The notes under the pieces: model-generated
Database searches by the model: none
Told to the model about the DNA's origin: nothing
Seen by the model: the letters and a program-made list of their open reading frames with translations, nothing else
Source of the DNA: an uncultured Lachnospiraceae bacterium
GTDB lineage: Bacteria; Bacillota; Clostridia; Lachnospirales; Lachnospiraceae
Reading direction: 5' to 3'
NCBI GenBank assembly: GCA_900549665.1
Contig: URPH01000011.1
Coordinates: forward strand, 1 to 64,000
DNA length: 64,000 bases
In this document: in pieces, positions 25,627 through 34,035 of the stretch
Numbering within the stretch: position 1 is the stretch's first letter
Layout of the letters: every line of letters begins with the position of its first letter
Made by a program: the position numbers and the translations under genes

Positions 25627-26069
25627 TAAATCACCTCTGCTGTTCCACCAACGGCTTCAATCTTAGCTTTAGCTGCTTCAGAATAAGCATTTACTTTGAC
25701 TGTAAGCTTTTTGGTAATCTCTCCGTTTCCGAGGATCTTTACTCCGTCCTTTGCTGCATCGATAACGCCTGCTTTGATCAATGCTTCAACATCAACTGTA
25801 GCGCCATCTTCAAATTTCTTATCTAATGTAGATAAGTTGATTGCAACGATTTCTTTTGAATTTCTATTTTTGAAGCCTCTCTTGGGGATTCTTCTGTATA
25901 ACGGCATCTGACCGCCTTCAAAGCCAACTCTGGGTGCTCCTGAACGAGCTTTCTGTCCTTTGTGACCTTTACCGGCTGTTTTTCCGTTACCAGATCCATG
26001 TCCACGGCCTCTTCTAAAATTATCACTGTGTTTAGAGCCTTCAGCAGGTCTTAAATTTGATAATTCCAT
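25626..26069 (-). CDS. rplO: 50S ribosomal protein L15
   Basis: A 147-residue L15 (uL15). MELSNLRPAEGS and the glycine/arginine-rich GRGHGSGNGKTAGKGHKGQ are diagnostic; the C-terminal domain is alpha/beta. ATG 26069 is preferred, behind GGAGG; an upstream in-frame ATG would be within the SD region. It overlaps secY by 1 bp. Confidence 0.97.
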   Translation of the reverse strand: MELSNLRPAEGSKHSDNFRRGRGHGSGNGKTAGKGHKGQKARSGAPRVGFEGGQMPLYRRIPKRGFKNRNSKEIVAINLSTLDKKFEDGATVDVEALIKAGVIDAAKDGVKILGNGEITKKLTVKVNAYSEAAKAKIEAVGGTAEVI

Positions 26070-26093
26070 GATCGTACCTCCTTTAGGAATCAA

Positions 26094-26279
26094 TTATGCT
26101 TCTTCAACTTTTACTAAATGTTTTATCTGGTCAATCATACCTCTTACGGCTTCATTGTCCGGTAATTCAACTGTCTTGTTAACTTTCTTTAATCCTAAAG
26201 CGGTAACTGTTGCTTTATGTTTAGGAATAGCACCGATAGGGGATTTTACTAAAGTCACTTTAATTTTATTATCTGCCAT
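26094..26279 (-). CDS. rpmD: 50S ribosomal protein L30
   Basis: A 61-residue L30 (uL30), ferredoxin-like fold. IKVTLVKSPIGAIPKHKATVTALGL is characteristic, including the IG/HKxT signature. It lies between rpsE and rplO, as in most bacteria. Start ATG behind GGAGG. Confidence 0.97.
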   Translation of the reverse strand: MADNKIKVTLVKSPIGAIPKHKATVTALGLKKVNKTVELPDNEAVRGMIDQIKHLVKVEEA

Positions 26280-26292
26280 CTTTATTTCCTCC

Positions 26293-26802
26293 TTATGCCA
26301 TGATTTCGCTTACTGCTTTACCACGCTTGTTAGCTACTTCTTCAGGAGTCTTTAACTGGCTTAAGCCTTCGATTGTAGCAAGTACAACGTTCTGCTTATT
26401 GTTGGAACCTAAAGATTTTGTACGAATATTCTTGATGCCTGCAAGTTCACATACGCTACGAGCGGGACCGCCGGCAATAACACCGGTACCTTCCGGAGCT
26501 TTCTTCAAAAGTACAGATGCACTTCCGAATTTTCCGTAGATATCATGTGTAATACTGTTGTTTTCATCTAATGCAACGCTGACAAGTCTCTTTGTTGCGT
26601 CTTCTTTTCCTTTGCGGATTGCTTCCGGAATTTCAGTAGCTTTTCCAAGACCTGCACCAACGTGTCCATTGCCGTCACCTACAACAACGAGTGCTGTAAA
26701 ACGCATGTTACGGCCACCTTTAACTACTTTTGTTACACGTTTGATGGAAACAACTTTTTCTGTAAGCTCTAAATTGCTTGTATCGATGATTGTTCGTTTC
26801 AT
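26293..26802 (-). CDS. rpsE: 30S ribosomal protein S5
   Basis: A 169-residue S5 (uS5) involved in decoding accuracy. The S5 double-stranded-RNA domain (EKVVSIKRVTKVVKGGRNMRF) is followed by the GHVGAGLGKATEIPEAIRKG and GVIAGGPARSVCELAGI segments. Normal length and position between rplR and rpmD. Confidence 0.97.
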   Translation of the reverse strand: MKRTIIDTSNLELTEKVVSIKRVTKVVKGGRNMRFTALVVVGDGNGHVGAGLGKATEIPEAIRKGKEDATKRLVSVALDENNSITHDIYGKFGSASVLLKKAPEGTGVIAGGPARSVCELAGIKNIRTKSLGSNNKQNVVLATIEGLSQLKTPEEVANKRGKAVSEIMA

Positions 26803-26820
26803 TTAAGTCTGTCTCCCTTC

Positions 26821-27189
26821 CTAAAATTCCAAACCGGCTTCTCTGGCTGCGTCAGCCAAAGCTGCGATTTTACCTGTGTATACAAAGCCGCCTCTGTCAA
26901 AAACAACTGTCTTGATGCCTTTTTCAAGAGCTCTCTTTGCTACTACTGTTCCTAAATATGCTGCTGCTTCAACGTCATTGGTTTTCTTTAATTCAGCTTT
27001 TACGTCTTTTTCAAGTGTAGATGCTGCAACTAATGTATTGCCAACGGTATCGTCGATAATTTGAGCATACATATGATTATTACTTCTGAAAACAGCCAGA
27101 CGGGGTCTTTCAGATGTTCCGCTTAAAGAATAACGCATTCTTTTGTGCTTTTTAACACGAATTTCACTTCTTGATTCTTTATTAACCAT
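26821..27189 (-). CDS. rplR: 50S ribosomal protein L18
   Basis: A 122-residue L18 (uL18), a 5S rRNA-binding protein. RMRYSLSGTSERPRLAVFRSN and VFDRGGFVYTGKIAALADAAREAGL identify it. Normal length; lies 18 bp upstream of rpsE and 19 bp behind rplF. Confidence 0.97.
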   Translation of the reverse strand: MVNKESRSEIRVKKHKRMRYSLSGTSERPRLAVFRSNNHMYAQIIDDTVGNTLVAASTLEKDVKAELKKTNDVEAAAYLGTVVAKRALEKGIKTVVFDRGGFVYTGKIAALADAAREAGLEF

Positions 27190-27208
27190 TTTTTACACTC
27201 TCCTTATC

Positions 27209-27751
27209 TTATTTCTTACCGGTCTTACCGACTTTACGTCTGATCACTTCATCAGCATACTTAATACCTTTACCTTTGTAAGGTTCAGGTCTTCTCTTGT
27301 CTCTGATCTCAGCTGCAAACTGACCAACTTTTTCTTTATCGATACCTTTCACGATAATGATGTTCTGTCCGTCTAAAACTGTCTCGATGCCTTCAGGATC
27401 TTCCATTTCAACCGGGTGAGAGTAACCTAAGTTTAAGGTTAATTTTTTGCCCTGTTTTGCTGCTCTGTAACCAACACCGTTTACTTCAAGTTTCTTTTCA
27501 AATCCCTGAGTAACACCAACAACCATGTTGTTGATCAGTGTTCTGGTTAATCCGTGTAAGGATTTCATTTTCTTTAAATCGTTAGGTCTGGAAACTACTA
27601 CTTCAGCACCTTCTACTTTGATATCCATTTCTGAAGGTAACACTCTTTCTAATGTTCCCTTAGGACCTTTTACAGTCACTTTGTTATTTTCTGCAACCTC
27701 TACAGTTACACCTGCAGGAATTGCGATTGGCATTCTTCCTATACGTGACAT
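27209..27751 (-). CDS. rplF: 50S ribosomal protein L6
   Basis: A 180-residue L6 (uL6) near the factor-binding site. MSRIGRMPIAIPAGVTVEV and the C-terminal RRPEPYKGKGIKYADEVIRRK are diagnostic of the two-domain L6. It starts after a 247-bp gap behind rpsH instead of the usual ten to thirty bases; its own GGAGG site is intact, so translation can initiate independently. Confidence 0.98.
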   Translation of the reverse strand: MSRIGRMPIAIPAGVTVEVAENNKVTVKGPKGTLERVLPSEMDIKVEGAEVVVSRPNDLKKMKSLHGLTRTLINNMVVGVTQGFEKKLEVNGVGYRAAKQGKKLTLNLGYSHPVEMEDPEGIETVLDGQNIIIVKGIDKEKVGQFAAEIRDKRRPEPYKGKGIKYADEVIRRKVGKTGKK

Positions 27752-27998
27752 GCCCGTACCTCCTATTAATTGTCAGGGTTAAGTTGATATAGTTACGATT
27801 TTGACCGTATGTGGCCTGATGCGAAATGTTGCATTGCAGGATTAATAATAAGTCGCCTAGATACTAACCGTATTTAGGAGTGCGACTCCACTAAACTCGA
27901 GCGGCGCCCCTGAGGGGCTTGCTCTCATTAAGTGTCGCTGCAAGGCTTCGCACTAAGCTTCATGCGGCGCTTGCGCTTGCATGAAGCAAGTGCTCAGC
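27752..27998 (-). promoter_or_regulatory. Structured 247-bp interruption between rpsH and rplF
   Basis: Three strong hairpins stand in tandem. One runs 27852-27886 (GTCGC..GCGAC outside, CTAGATAC with GTATTTAG inside). The second runs 27899-27924 (GAGC..GCTC outside, GCCCC with GGGGC around TGA). The third runs 27950-27993 (GCACT..AGTGC outside, CTTCATGC with GCATGAAG inside). The GCACT arm at 27950-27954 could instead pair with AGTG at 27931-27934, giving two exclusive structures. No frame or terminator T-run is present. This gap is normally very short in spc operons. Confidence 0.65.
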
Positions 27999-28400
27999 CT
28001 ACCACACAAATGCTAATACTTCGCCACCGACCTGAAGTTCTCTTGCTTTCTTGTCAGTGATTACACCCTGGTTGGTAGAGAGGATTGCGATACCGAGACC
28101 ACCTAATACTTTAGGAAGATCTTCTTTACCAGCATAAACTCTTAAACCGGGTTTGGAAATTCTCTTGATTCCGGAAATGATCTTATCGTTTTTGTCTTCA
28201 CCGTATTTTAATGTGATGTGAAGAGTTTTGAAGTTTCCGTCTTCAACTAAATCATATTTCTGAATATATCCTTCGTCAACTAAGATATTTGCGATTGCAA
28301 TTTTCATCTTAGAAGCAGGAACATCTACTGTATCATGTTTTGCAGTATTTGCATTACGAATTCTTGTAAGCATATCTGCAATGGGATCACTCATTGCCAT
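27999..28400 (-). CDS. rpsH: 30S ribosomal protein S8
   Basis: A 133-residue S8 (uS8), a primary 16S-binding protein and the spc-operon autoregulator in E. coli. SDPIADMLTRIRNANTAKHD at the N-terminus and GGLGIAILSTNQGVITDKKAR at the C-terminus are diagnostic. Its stop is followed almost at once by a strong hairpin in the 247-bp gap to rplF. Start at 28400 or at the second ATG two codons on. Confidence 0.97.
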   Translation of the reverse strand: MAMSDPIADMLTRIRNANTAKHDTVDVPASKMKIAIANILVDEGYIQKYDLVEDGNFKTLHITLKYGEDKNDKIISGIKRISKPGLRVYAGKEDLPKVLGGLGIAILSTNQGVITDKKARELQVGGEVLAFVW

Positions 28401-28423
28401 GTTAGTTGCCTCCTTTTCTCTTT

Positions 28424-28609
28424 TTACCAGCTAGCTTTCTTAACGCCCGGGATCTGTCCCTTGTATGCTAACTCACGGAAGCAAACTCTACAGATACCAT
28501 ATTTTCTAAGGACTGAATGAGGACGTCCACAAACTCTGCAACGTGTATATTCTCTGGTAGAGAATTTAGCAGGACGCTGCTGTTTCACTTTCATTGCTTT
28601 CTTAGCCAT
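28424..28609 (-). CDS. rpsN: 30S ribosomal protein S14, zinc-binding type
   Basis: A 61-residue short S14 (uS14, type Z). Four cysteines, CRVCGRPH and CRVCF, form the zinc ribbon; the C-terminus ends GQIPGVKKASW as in other zinc-type S14. It lies between rplE and rpsH in spc-operon order. No zinc-independent paralogue is seen in this window. Confidence 0.97.
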   Translation of the reverse strand: MAKKAMKVKQQRPAKFSTREYTRCRVCGRPHSVLRKYGICRVCFRELAYKGQIPGVKKASW

Positions 28610-28626
28610 GCGAATTTACCTCCTAA

Positions 28627-29166
28627 TTATTTTTCAAACGGCATGTTGAATAATTTCAATAACTCACGAGCTTCTTCATCAGTTTTGGCTGTTGTAACGA
28701 AGATTACATCCATACCTCTTACCTTATCGACTTTATCATATTCGATTTCGGGGAAGATGATCTGCTCTTTAATACCAAGTGCATAATTTCCTCTGCCGTC
28801 AAATGCGTTGGGATTAACACCTCTAAAGTCACGTACACGAGGTAATGCGAGGTTTACCAAACGATCTAAAAACTCATACATTTTCTCGCCACGTAATGTA
28901 ACTTTACATCCAATTGCCTGACCTTCTCTGATCTTGAAGTTAGCAACTGACTTTTTAGCCTTTGTTGTGATAACTTTCTGACCGGTGATTGTCTCCATGT
29001 CTTTAATGGCTGTTTCCAGAGCTTTGGCATTGTCTTTTGCTTCGCCAACACCCATGTTGATAACGATCTTATCAAGCTTCGGAACTTCCATGATATTTTT
29101 ATAACCAAACTTTTTGATCATAGCGTCTACGATCTCGTCTTTGTACATATCTTTAAGTCTGCTCAC
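28627..29166 (-). CDS. rplE: 50S ribosomal protein L5
   Basis: A 179-residue L5 (uL5), binding 5S rRNA and the P-site tRNA. NIMEVPKLDKIVINMGVGEA and GVNPNAFDGRGNYALGIKEQIIFPEI are diagnostic. Normal length; 16 bp after rplX and 17 bp before rpsN. Confidence 0.97.
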   Translation of the reverse strand: MSRLKDMYKDEIVDAMIKKFGYKNIMEVPKLDKIVINMGVGEAKDNAKALETAIKDMETITGQKVITTKAKKSVANFKIREGQAIGCKVTLRGEKMYEFLDRLVNLALPRVRDFRGVNPNAFDGRGNYALGIKEQIIFPEIEYDKVDKVRGMDVIFVTTAKTDEEARELLKLFNMPFEK

Positions 29167-29182
29167 GAACTAGACCTCCTTC

Positions 29183-29491
29183 CTATTTGTCAATAACCTC
29201 TCCGGTTGCTTTTGCATAACGTACTTTCTTGCCGTCTTCGAACTTAAAGCCAACTCTTGTAGCTTTGCCGCCTACAACTAACATAACGTTGGATGCATCA
29301 ATCGGGGCCTCTTTTTCGATTCTGCCACCTGCCTGATTGGCAGCTGAAGGTTTTGCATGTTTGGTAACTACGTTTACGCCTTCAACAACGATCTTGTTGT
29401 TTTTGGGATCTACGGAGATTACTTTACCTTCTTTGTCTTTATTTTTTCCTGCGATAACTTTAACTGTGTCGCCTTTTTTAATCTTTAACAT
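29183..29491 (-). CDS. rplX: 50S ribosomal protein L24
   Basis: A 102-residue L24 (uL24) with an N-terminal KOW motif (KKGDTVKVIAGKNKDKEGKV). It initiates 50S assembly. It lies between rplN and rplE, 11 and 16 bp from its neighbours. Normal length. Confidence 0.97.
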   Translation of the reverse strand: MLKIKKGDTVKVIAGKNKDKEGKVISVDPKNNKIVVEGVNVVTKHAKPSAANQAGGRIEKEAPIDASNVMLVVGGKATRVGFKFEDGKKVRYAKATGEVIDK

Positions 29492-29502
29492 TACGGCACC
29501 TC

Positions 29503-29871
29503 CTATAATACTTCGGGAGCTAAAGAAACGATTTTCATGAACTGCTTGTCACGAAGTTCTCTTGCTACCGGTCCGAAAATACGTGTTCCTCTGGGAGTCT
29601 TGTCATCTTTAATGATAACTGCTGCATTTTCATCGAATTTGATATAAGATCCGTCTTTACGACGAGCGCCTTTAACTGAACGAACAACAACTGCCTTCAC
29701 AACATCGCCTTTTTTAACAACACCGCCGGGTGTTGCATCTTTAACAGAAGCAACGATGATATCTCCGATGTTCGCATATCTTCTTGTTGATCCACCCATA
29801 ACACGAATGCAAAGTAATTCTTTCGCACCTGTGTTATCAGCAACTTTAAGTCTGCTTTCCTGCTGAATCAT
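29503..29871 (-). CDS. rplN: 50S ribosomal protein L14
   Basis: A 122-residue L14 (uL14) at the subunit interface. MIQQESRLKVADNTGAKELL and RDKQFMKIVSLAPEVL mark the two ends; TPRGTRIFGPVARELR is the family signature. Normal length and position after rpsQ. Confidence 0.98.
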   Translation of the reverse strand: MIQQESRLKVADNTGAKELLCIRVMGGSTRRYANIGDIIVASVKDATPGGVVKKGDVVKAVVVRSVKGARRKDGSYIKFDENAAVIIKDDKTPRGTRIFGPVARELRDKQFMKIVSLAPEVL

Positions 29872-29893
29872 GCCAATTCTCCTTCCTAAAAGC

Positions 29894-30151
29894 TTATTTA
29901 GCTCTTTCTACGATTTCAACAAGTCTCCATCTTTTATCTTTAGATAAAGGTCTTGTTTCCATTACTTTAACGGTATCGCCAATGTTACATTCGTTGTTTT
30001 CGTCATGAGCTTTTAATTTGTAAGTTCTCTTTACGATCTTTTTGTAAAGAGGATGCTTTACATGGTCTTCTACAGCAACAACGATTGTTTTCTGCATTTT
30101 ATTGCTTACGACCTTACCGGTACGTGTTTTTCTTAAATTTCTTTCTTCCAC
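29894..30151 (-). CDS. rpsQ: 30S ribosomal protein S17
   Basis: An 85-residue S17 (uS17), a primary 16S-binding OB-fold protein. NLRKTRTGKVVSNKMQKTIV and the ETRPLSKDKRWRLVEI signature are visible. It follows rpmC by 25 bp. Normal length. Confidence 0.97.
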   Translation of the reverse strand: MEERNLRKTRTGKVVSNKMQKTIVVAVEDHVKHPLYKKIVKRTYKLKAHDENNECNIGDTVKVMETRPLSKDKRWRLVEIVERAK

Positions 30152-30176
30152 GATTTATTCTCCTTCCTGTCGAGAA

Positions 30177-30386
30177 TTATTCTGCAACACTGTTTTTCTG
30201 TGTGATAACAGTCTGAATTCTTGCGATGTTCTTGCGAACTTCTTTGATTCTGCTTGTGTTATCCAGCTGGTTTGTTGCATTTTGGAATCTCAAATTGAAA
30301 AGTTCTTTCTTGGCAGCTGTTAATTCTTCTGCTAATTCAGTAACAGATTTAGCCTGTAAATCTTCTACATATTTATTAGTTTTCAT
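30177..30386 (-). CDS. rpmC: 50S ribosomal protein L29
   Basis: A 69-residue helical-hairpin L29 (uL29) near the tunnel exit. LTAAKKELFNLRFQNATNQL and the RIKEVRKNIARIQTVI signature identify it. The ATG at 30386 (MKTNKYVEDL) is used; the frame is open further upstream but only inside rplP. It overlaps the rplP end by 11 bp, so the two are probably translationally coupled. Confidence 0.96.
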   Translation of the reverse strand: MKTNKYVEDLQAKSVTELAEELTAAKKELFNLRFQNATNQLDNTSRIKEVRKNIARIQTVITQKNSVAE

Positions 30387-30813
30387 TTGATACACCGCCT
30401 TCCAAATCTGCTTTTGAAACAATTTTGCATTTGCAGGGGAGCTTGTGAGTTGCAAGACGTAATGCTTCTCTTGCTGTCTCTTCCGGAACGCCGGCAATTT
30501 CAAACATTACACGTCCGGGCTTTACAACTGCTACCCAATATTCAAGAGTACCTTTACCGGAACCCATACGAGTTTCAGCAGGTTTACTTGTAACCGGTTT
30601 ATCCGGGAAAATTTTGATCCAAACGCGACCACCACGTTTGATATAACGTGTCATAGCAATACGGGCTGCCTCAATCTGGTTGGATTTGATCCAGCAGGGC
30701 TCCAGTGCTACGATACCATATTCGCCGTAAGTAATTGTATTACCTTTTGTACATTTTCCGGCCATAGAACCACGGAACTGTTTACGACGTTTAACTCTTT
30801 TAGGCATTAACAT
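30376..30813 (-). CDS. rplP: 50S ribosomal protein L16
   Basis: A 145-residue L16 (uL16) beside the A-site tRNA. MPKRVKRRKQFRGSMAGK and the GSGKGTLEYWVAVVKPGRVMFE core are diagnostic. Two ATGs two codons apart are possible; the first overlaps the rpsC stop as TAATG and sits at better spacing from GGGAG. Its 3' end overlaps rpmC by 11 bp. Confidence 0.97.
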   Translation of the reverse strand: MLMPKRVKRRKQFRGSMAGKCTKGNTITYGEYGIVALEPCWIKSNQIEAARIAMTRYIKRGGRVWIKIFPDKPVTSKPAETRMGSGKGTLEYWVAVVKPGRVMFEIAGVPEETAREALRLATHKLPCKCKIVSKADLEGGVSNEN

Positions 30814-31469
30814 TATTTATCGCTCCCTTCCTTATTTCCTTTAGTAGGAAGTACTTCGCCTTTGTAGATCCAAACCTTAACACCAACTTTACCGTAAGTT
30901 GTATCTGCTTCAGCGAAACCATAGTCAATATCTGCTCTTAATGTCTGAAGCGGAATAGTACCTTCACTGTAGAACTCTGTACGAGCCATATCAGCACCGC
31001 CAAGACGTCCGCTACAAGATGCTTTGATACCAAGTGCACCGCTCTTCATTGTACGAGACATGCAGGATTTCATAGCACGTCTGAATGTGATACGGTTTTC
31101 AAGCTGCTGTGCAATGTTTTCAGCAACAAGCTGGGCATCTCTGTCGGGTTTCTTGATTTCTTTGATATCTACAGAAACTTTCTTGCCAGTCATCTTAGCA
31201 AGTTCCTGTTTGGTAACTTCGATTTCAGCTCCACCTTTACCGATTACAACACCGGGCTTAGCTGTATAAAGAATAACTTTAATTCTGTCAGACTGTCTTT
31301 CGATTTCGATCTTAGAAACGCCTGCGCTGTATAATTTTTTCTTAAGGTATTTTCTGATATCGTAATCTTCAACCAAGTAGTCAGCGAACTCTGCATCAGC
31401 ATACCATTTAGAATCCCAATCTTTGATAACGCCGACTCTAATTCCATGAGGATTAACTTTCTGTCCCAT
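30813..31469 (-). CDS. rpsC: 30S ribosomal protein S3
   Basis: A 218-residue S3 (uS3) at the mRNA entry channel. MGQKVNPHGIRVGVIKDWDS, the KH-domain loop VIGKGGAEI and the C-terminal GRLGGADMARTEFYSEG segment are present. Normal length. Its stop overlaps the rplP start. Confidence 0.98.
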   Translation of the reverse strand: MGQKVNPHGIRVGVIKDWDSKWYADAEFADYLVEDYDIRKYLKKKLYSAGVSKIEIERQSDRIKVILYTAKPGVVIGKGGAEIEVTKQELAKMTGKKVSVDIKEIKKPDRDAQLVAENIAQQLENRITFRRAMKSCMSRTMKSGALGIKASCSGRLGGADMARTEFYSEGTIPLQTLRADIDYGFAEADTTYGKVGVKVWIYKGEVLPTKGNKEGSDK

Positions 31470-31480
31470 TACTTTTCCTC

Positions 31481-31867
31481 CTATCTTTCATCAAGCACGA
31501 TTGTAATGTGGCTTGTTCTCTTTAAGATTCTGTAAGCTCTACCCTGTGCTCTGGGCTGTACACGTTTCATTGTGGGGCCCTGGTTTGCGTAGCACTCAGC
31601 AATATAAAGCTTATCAGCGCTCATATGATTGTTGTTTTCTGCATTAGCAACTGCAGATTCTAATAATTTCTTAATTACGCTGGATGCATATCTGGGATTG
31701 TATGCTAAAATACCGATTGCTGTCTCAACGTCTTTACCTCTGATGGCATCTAATACGAAACATGCTTTCTGAACAGGAATTCTAGCGTAGGAAATCTTAG
31801 CGCTGGGTCTTGTGTCCTTATTCGCATTTCTTTCTCTTTTAATCTGGGATCTATGTCCTTTTGCCAT
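31481..31867 (-). CDS. rplV: 50S ribosomal protein L22
   Basis: A 128-residue L22 (uL22), lining the exit tunnel with its beta-hairpin. ARIPVQKACFVLDAIRGKDV and the C-terminal GRAYRILKRTSHITIVLDER are diagnostic; the hairpin loop region (MKRVQPRAQGRA) is the macrolide-contact segment. Normal length. Confidence 0.97.
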   Translation of the reverse strand: MAKGHRSQIKRERNANKDTRPSAKISYARIPVQKACFVLDAIRGKDVETAIGILAYNPRYASSVIKKLLESAVANAENNNHMSADKLYIAECYANQGPTMKRVQPRAQGRAYRILKRTSHITIVLDER

Positions 31868-31887
31868 GGATAAAACCTCCTTTCAAA

Positions 31888-32169
31888 TTATCTAACCTTA
31901 GATTTCTTTTCGTCTTTTCCATGTCCTCTATAAGTTCTGGTTGCAACGAACTCTCCGAGCTTGTGACCAACCATATCTTCTGTAACATATACAGGCACAT
32001 GCTTTCTTCCGTCATGAACAGCAAATGTATGTCCTACGAAAGAAGGGAAGATTGTAGAACGACGAGACCAGGTTTTGATAACTTGTTTCTGTCCTGCTTC
32101 GTTCATAGCATCAACTTTTTTCAGTAAGCTTGCGTCTGCAAAGGGTCCTTTTTTAAGTGATCTAGCCAT
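31888..32169 (-). CDS. rpsS: 30S ribosomal protein S19
   Basis: A 93-residue S19 (uS19), forming a head complex with S13. MARSLKKGPFADASLLKKVD and the WSRRSTIFPSFVGHTFAVHD signature identify it. Normal length; 16 bp after rplB. Confidence 0.98.
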   Translation of the reverse strand: MARSLKKGPFADASLLKKVDAMNEAGQKQVIKTWSRRSTIFPSFVGHTFAVHDGRKHVPVYVTEDMVGHKLGEFVATRTYRGHGKDEKKSKVR

Positions 32170-32185
32170 TGTGATTCCTCCTTAA

Positions 32186-33031
32186 TTACTTAATTGCTTT
32201 TCCGTCTCTGCGTCTTACGATTAACTTGTTGGACTGTTTCTTTCTCTTACGAGTCTTAAGACCGAGAGCAGGTTTACCCCAAGGTGTGCTCGGACCGGGA
32301 CGACCGATACCGGTTTTACCTTCACCACCACCATGCGGATGGTCGTTGGGGTTCATAACGGAACCACGAACGGTAGGGCGGATACCCATGTGACGTTTAC
32401 GTCCTGCTTTACCGATTTTGATCAGGTTGTGATCGCCGTTGCCTACAACACCGATTGTTGCGCGGCATCCGATCGGAACCATTCTCATTTCGCCTGAAGG
32501 AAGACGTAATGTTGCGTATTTTCCTTCTTTAGCCATAAGCTGTGCACTGTTACCAGCGGAACGAACCATCTGTCCGCCTTTACCGGGCATCAGCTCGATG
32601 TTGTGTACTAAAGTACCAACCGGAATATCTGCTAATGCTAAGCAGTTTCCTACTCTGACTTCTGCTTCTGCACCACTCATAACAGTCATACCGTCTGTTA
32701 ATCCTTCGGGTGCAAGAATATATGCTTTTTCGCCGTCTGCGTAGCAGATCAGTGCGATGTTAGCTGTTCTGTTCGGATCGTATTCGATACCGATTACTTT
32801 TGCAGGGATACCATCTTTTTTATTTCTCTTGAAATCGATGATTCTGTATTTCTGGCGGTTACCGCCTCCCTGATGTCTGACAGTGATTTTTCCCTGATTG
32901 TTACGTCCGGCATTTTTCTTTTTAGATGCTAAAAGAGATTTCTCCGGGGTTTTCTTTGTGATTTCGGAAAAATCAGAACCGGTCATATTTCTACGGGACG
33001 GTGTATAGGGATTATATGTTTTAATACCCAT
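32186..33031 (-). CDS. rplB: 50S ribosomal protein L2
   Basis: A 281-residue L2 (uL2), needed for subunit joining and peptidyl-transferase activity. MGIKTYNPYTPSRRNMTGSD starts it and the near-universal MNPNDHPHGGGEGK carries the key histidine. ATG 33031 is chosen behind GGAG; an upstream in-frame start at 33055 lies before that site. Confidence 0.98.
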   Translation of the reverse strand: MGIKTYNPYTPSRRNMTGSDFSEITKKTPEKSLLASKKKNAGRNNQGKITVRHQGGGNRQKYRIIDFKRNKKDGIPAKVIGIEYDPNRTANIALICYADGEKAYILAPEGLTDGMTVMSGAEAEVRVGNCLALADIPVGTLVHNIELMPGKGGQMVRSAGNSAQLMAKEGKYATLRLPSGEMRMVPIGCRATIGVVGNGDHNLIKIGKAGRKRHMGIRPTVRGSVMNPNDHPHGGGEGKTGIGRPGPSTPWGKPALGLKTRKRKKQSNKLIVRRRDGKAIK

Positions 33032-33090
33032 TGTTGTTTCTCCTTTCGATTGCATTTGTCATCACGCTTGTGTGCGTATGGGCGGGCATC

Positions 33091-33390
33091 TTATAAACCT
33101 GCGAAGATTTCGATGTCCTTACTATCCTCTGTAAGCCAAACAATAGCTTTTTTGGTCTTAGCTGTTTTGCCGTATACAAGACCACGTCTCTTTGTCTTAC
33201 CATCGTAATTCATGGTGTTGACTTTAGCTACCTTTGTTCCTTCGAACATTTTTTCAACAGCTTCTTTGATCTGTGATTTGTTTGCTTCAGGATGAACTAA
33301 GAATGTGTATTTCTTTTCTCCCATGCCAGCCATACTCTTTTCAGTAATAACCGGTTTCTGGATTACGTCATAATACATGATTGCTGCCAT
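33091..33390 (-). CDS. rplW: 50S ribosomal protein L23
   Basis: A 99-residue L23 (uL23) at the tunnel exit, docking site of trigger factor and SRP. YYDVIQKPVITEKSM and KYTFLVHPEANKSQIKEAVE are diagnostic. Its ATG overlaps the rplD stop as TAATG, so translation is probably coupled. Confidence 0.97.
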   Translation of the reverse strand: MAAIMYYDVIQKPVITEKSMAGMGEKKYTFLVHPEANKSQIKEAVEKMFEGTKVAKVNTMNYDGKTKRRGLVYGKTAKTKKAIVWLTEDSKDIEIFAGL

Positions 33391-34010
33391 TATGCATACA
33401 CCTCCTCAATCTTTGCAACAGAGTCCTTTGTGAGAACTACTTTCTTTGCTTTCATGATATCGTATGTGTTGATTGTGTTTGTAAGAGCTGTATCAACTGC
33501 AGCCATGTTTCTTGCAGATAATACTGTGTTCTGATCATTGTCAGCTAATACTACAAGACCTGCTTCAACATTTAAGTTGTCCATAACTGTCTTGAATGCT
33601 TTTGTTTTGATCTCGTCAAACTTAAGCTCATCAACTACGACCAGGTTGCCTTCCTGTACTTTGCTTGTTAAAGCTGATTTTAAAGCAGCCTGTTTTTCTT
33701 TTTTGTTTAATCTGATTGTATAATCTCTCGGTACGGGAGCGAATACAACGCCGCCTCCTGTCCACTGAGGAGATCTTGTCGAACCCTGTCTAGCATGACC
33801 GGTTCCTTTCTGTCTCCAAGGTTTTCTTCCGCCACCTGAAACTTCAGAACGTGTTTTTGCTTTCTGTGTTCCCTGACGTTTATTTGCAAGCTGTGCAACA
33901 ACTGCCATGTGTACAAGATGTTCATTTACTTCAACACCAAATACCGCATCGTTTAAATCGATTGTGCCAACTTCTTTGCCTTCCATATTATAAACAGATA
34001 CGTTTGCCAT
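33390..34010 (-). CDS. rplD: 50S ribosomal protein L4
   Basis: A 206-residue L4 (uL4) with the long internal loop (GGGRKPWRQKGTGHARQGSTRSPQ region) that reaches the exit tunnel. In E. coli L4 represses its own S10 operon; no such leader is assumed here. Normal length; it follows rplC by 25 bp and overlaps rplW. Confidence 0.97.
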   Translation of the reverse strand: MANVSVYNMEGKEVGTIDLNDAVFGVEVNEHLVHMAVVAQLANKRQGTQKAKTRSEVSGGGRKPWRQKGTGHARQGSTRSPQWTGGGVVFAPVPRDYTIRLNKKEKQAALKSALTSKVQEGNLVVVDELKFDEIKTKAFKTVMDNLNVEAGLVVLADNDQNTVLSARNMAAVDTALTNTINTYDIMKAKKVVLTKDSVAKIEEVYA

Positions 34011-34035
34011 CTGAATGGTCCTCCTTTCCTCCTAA

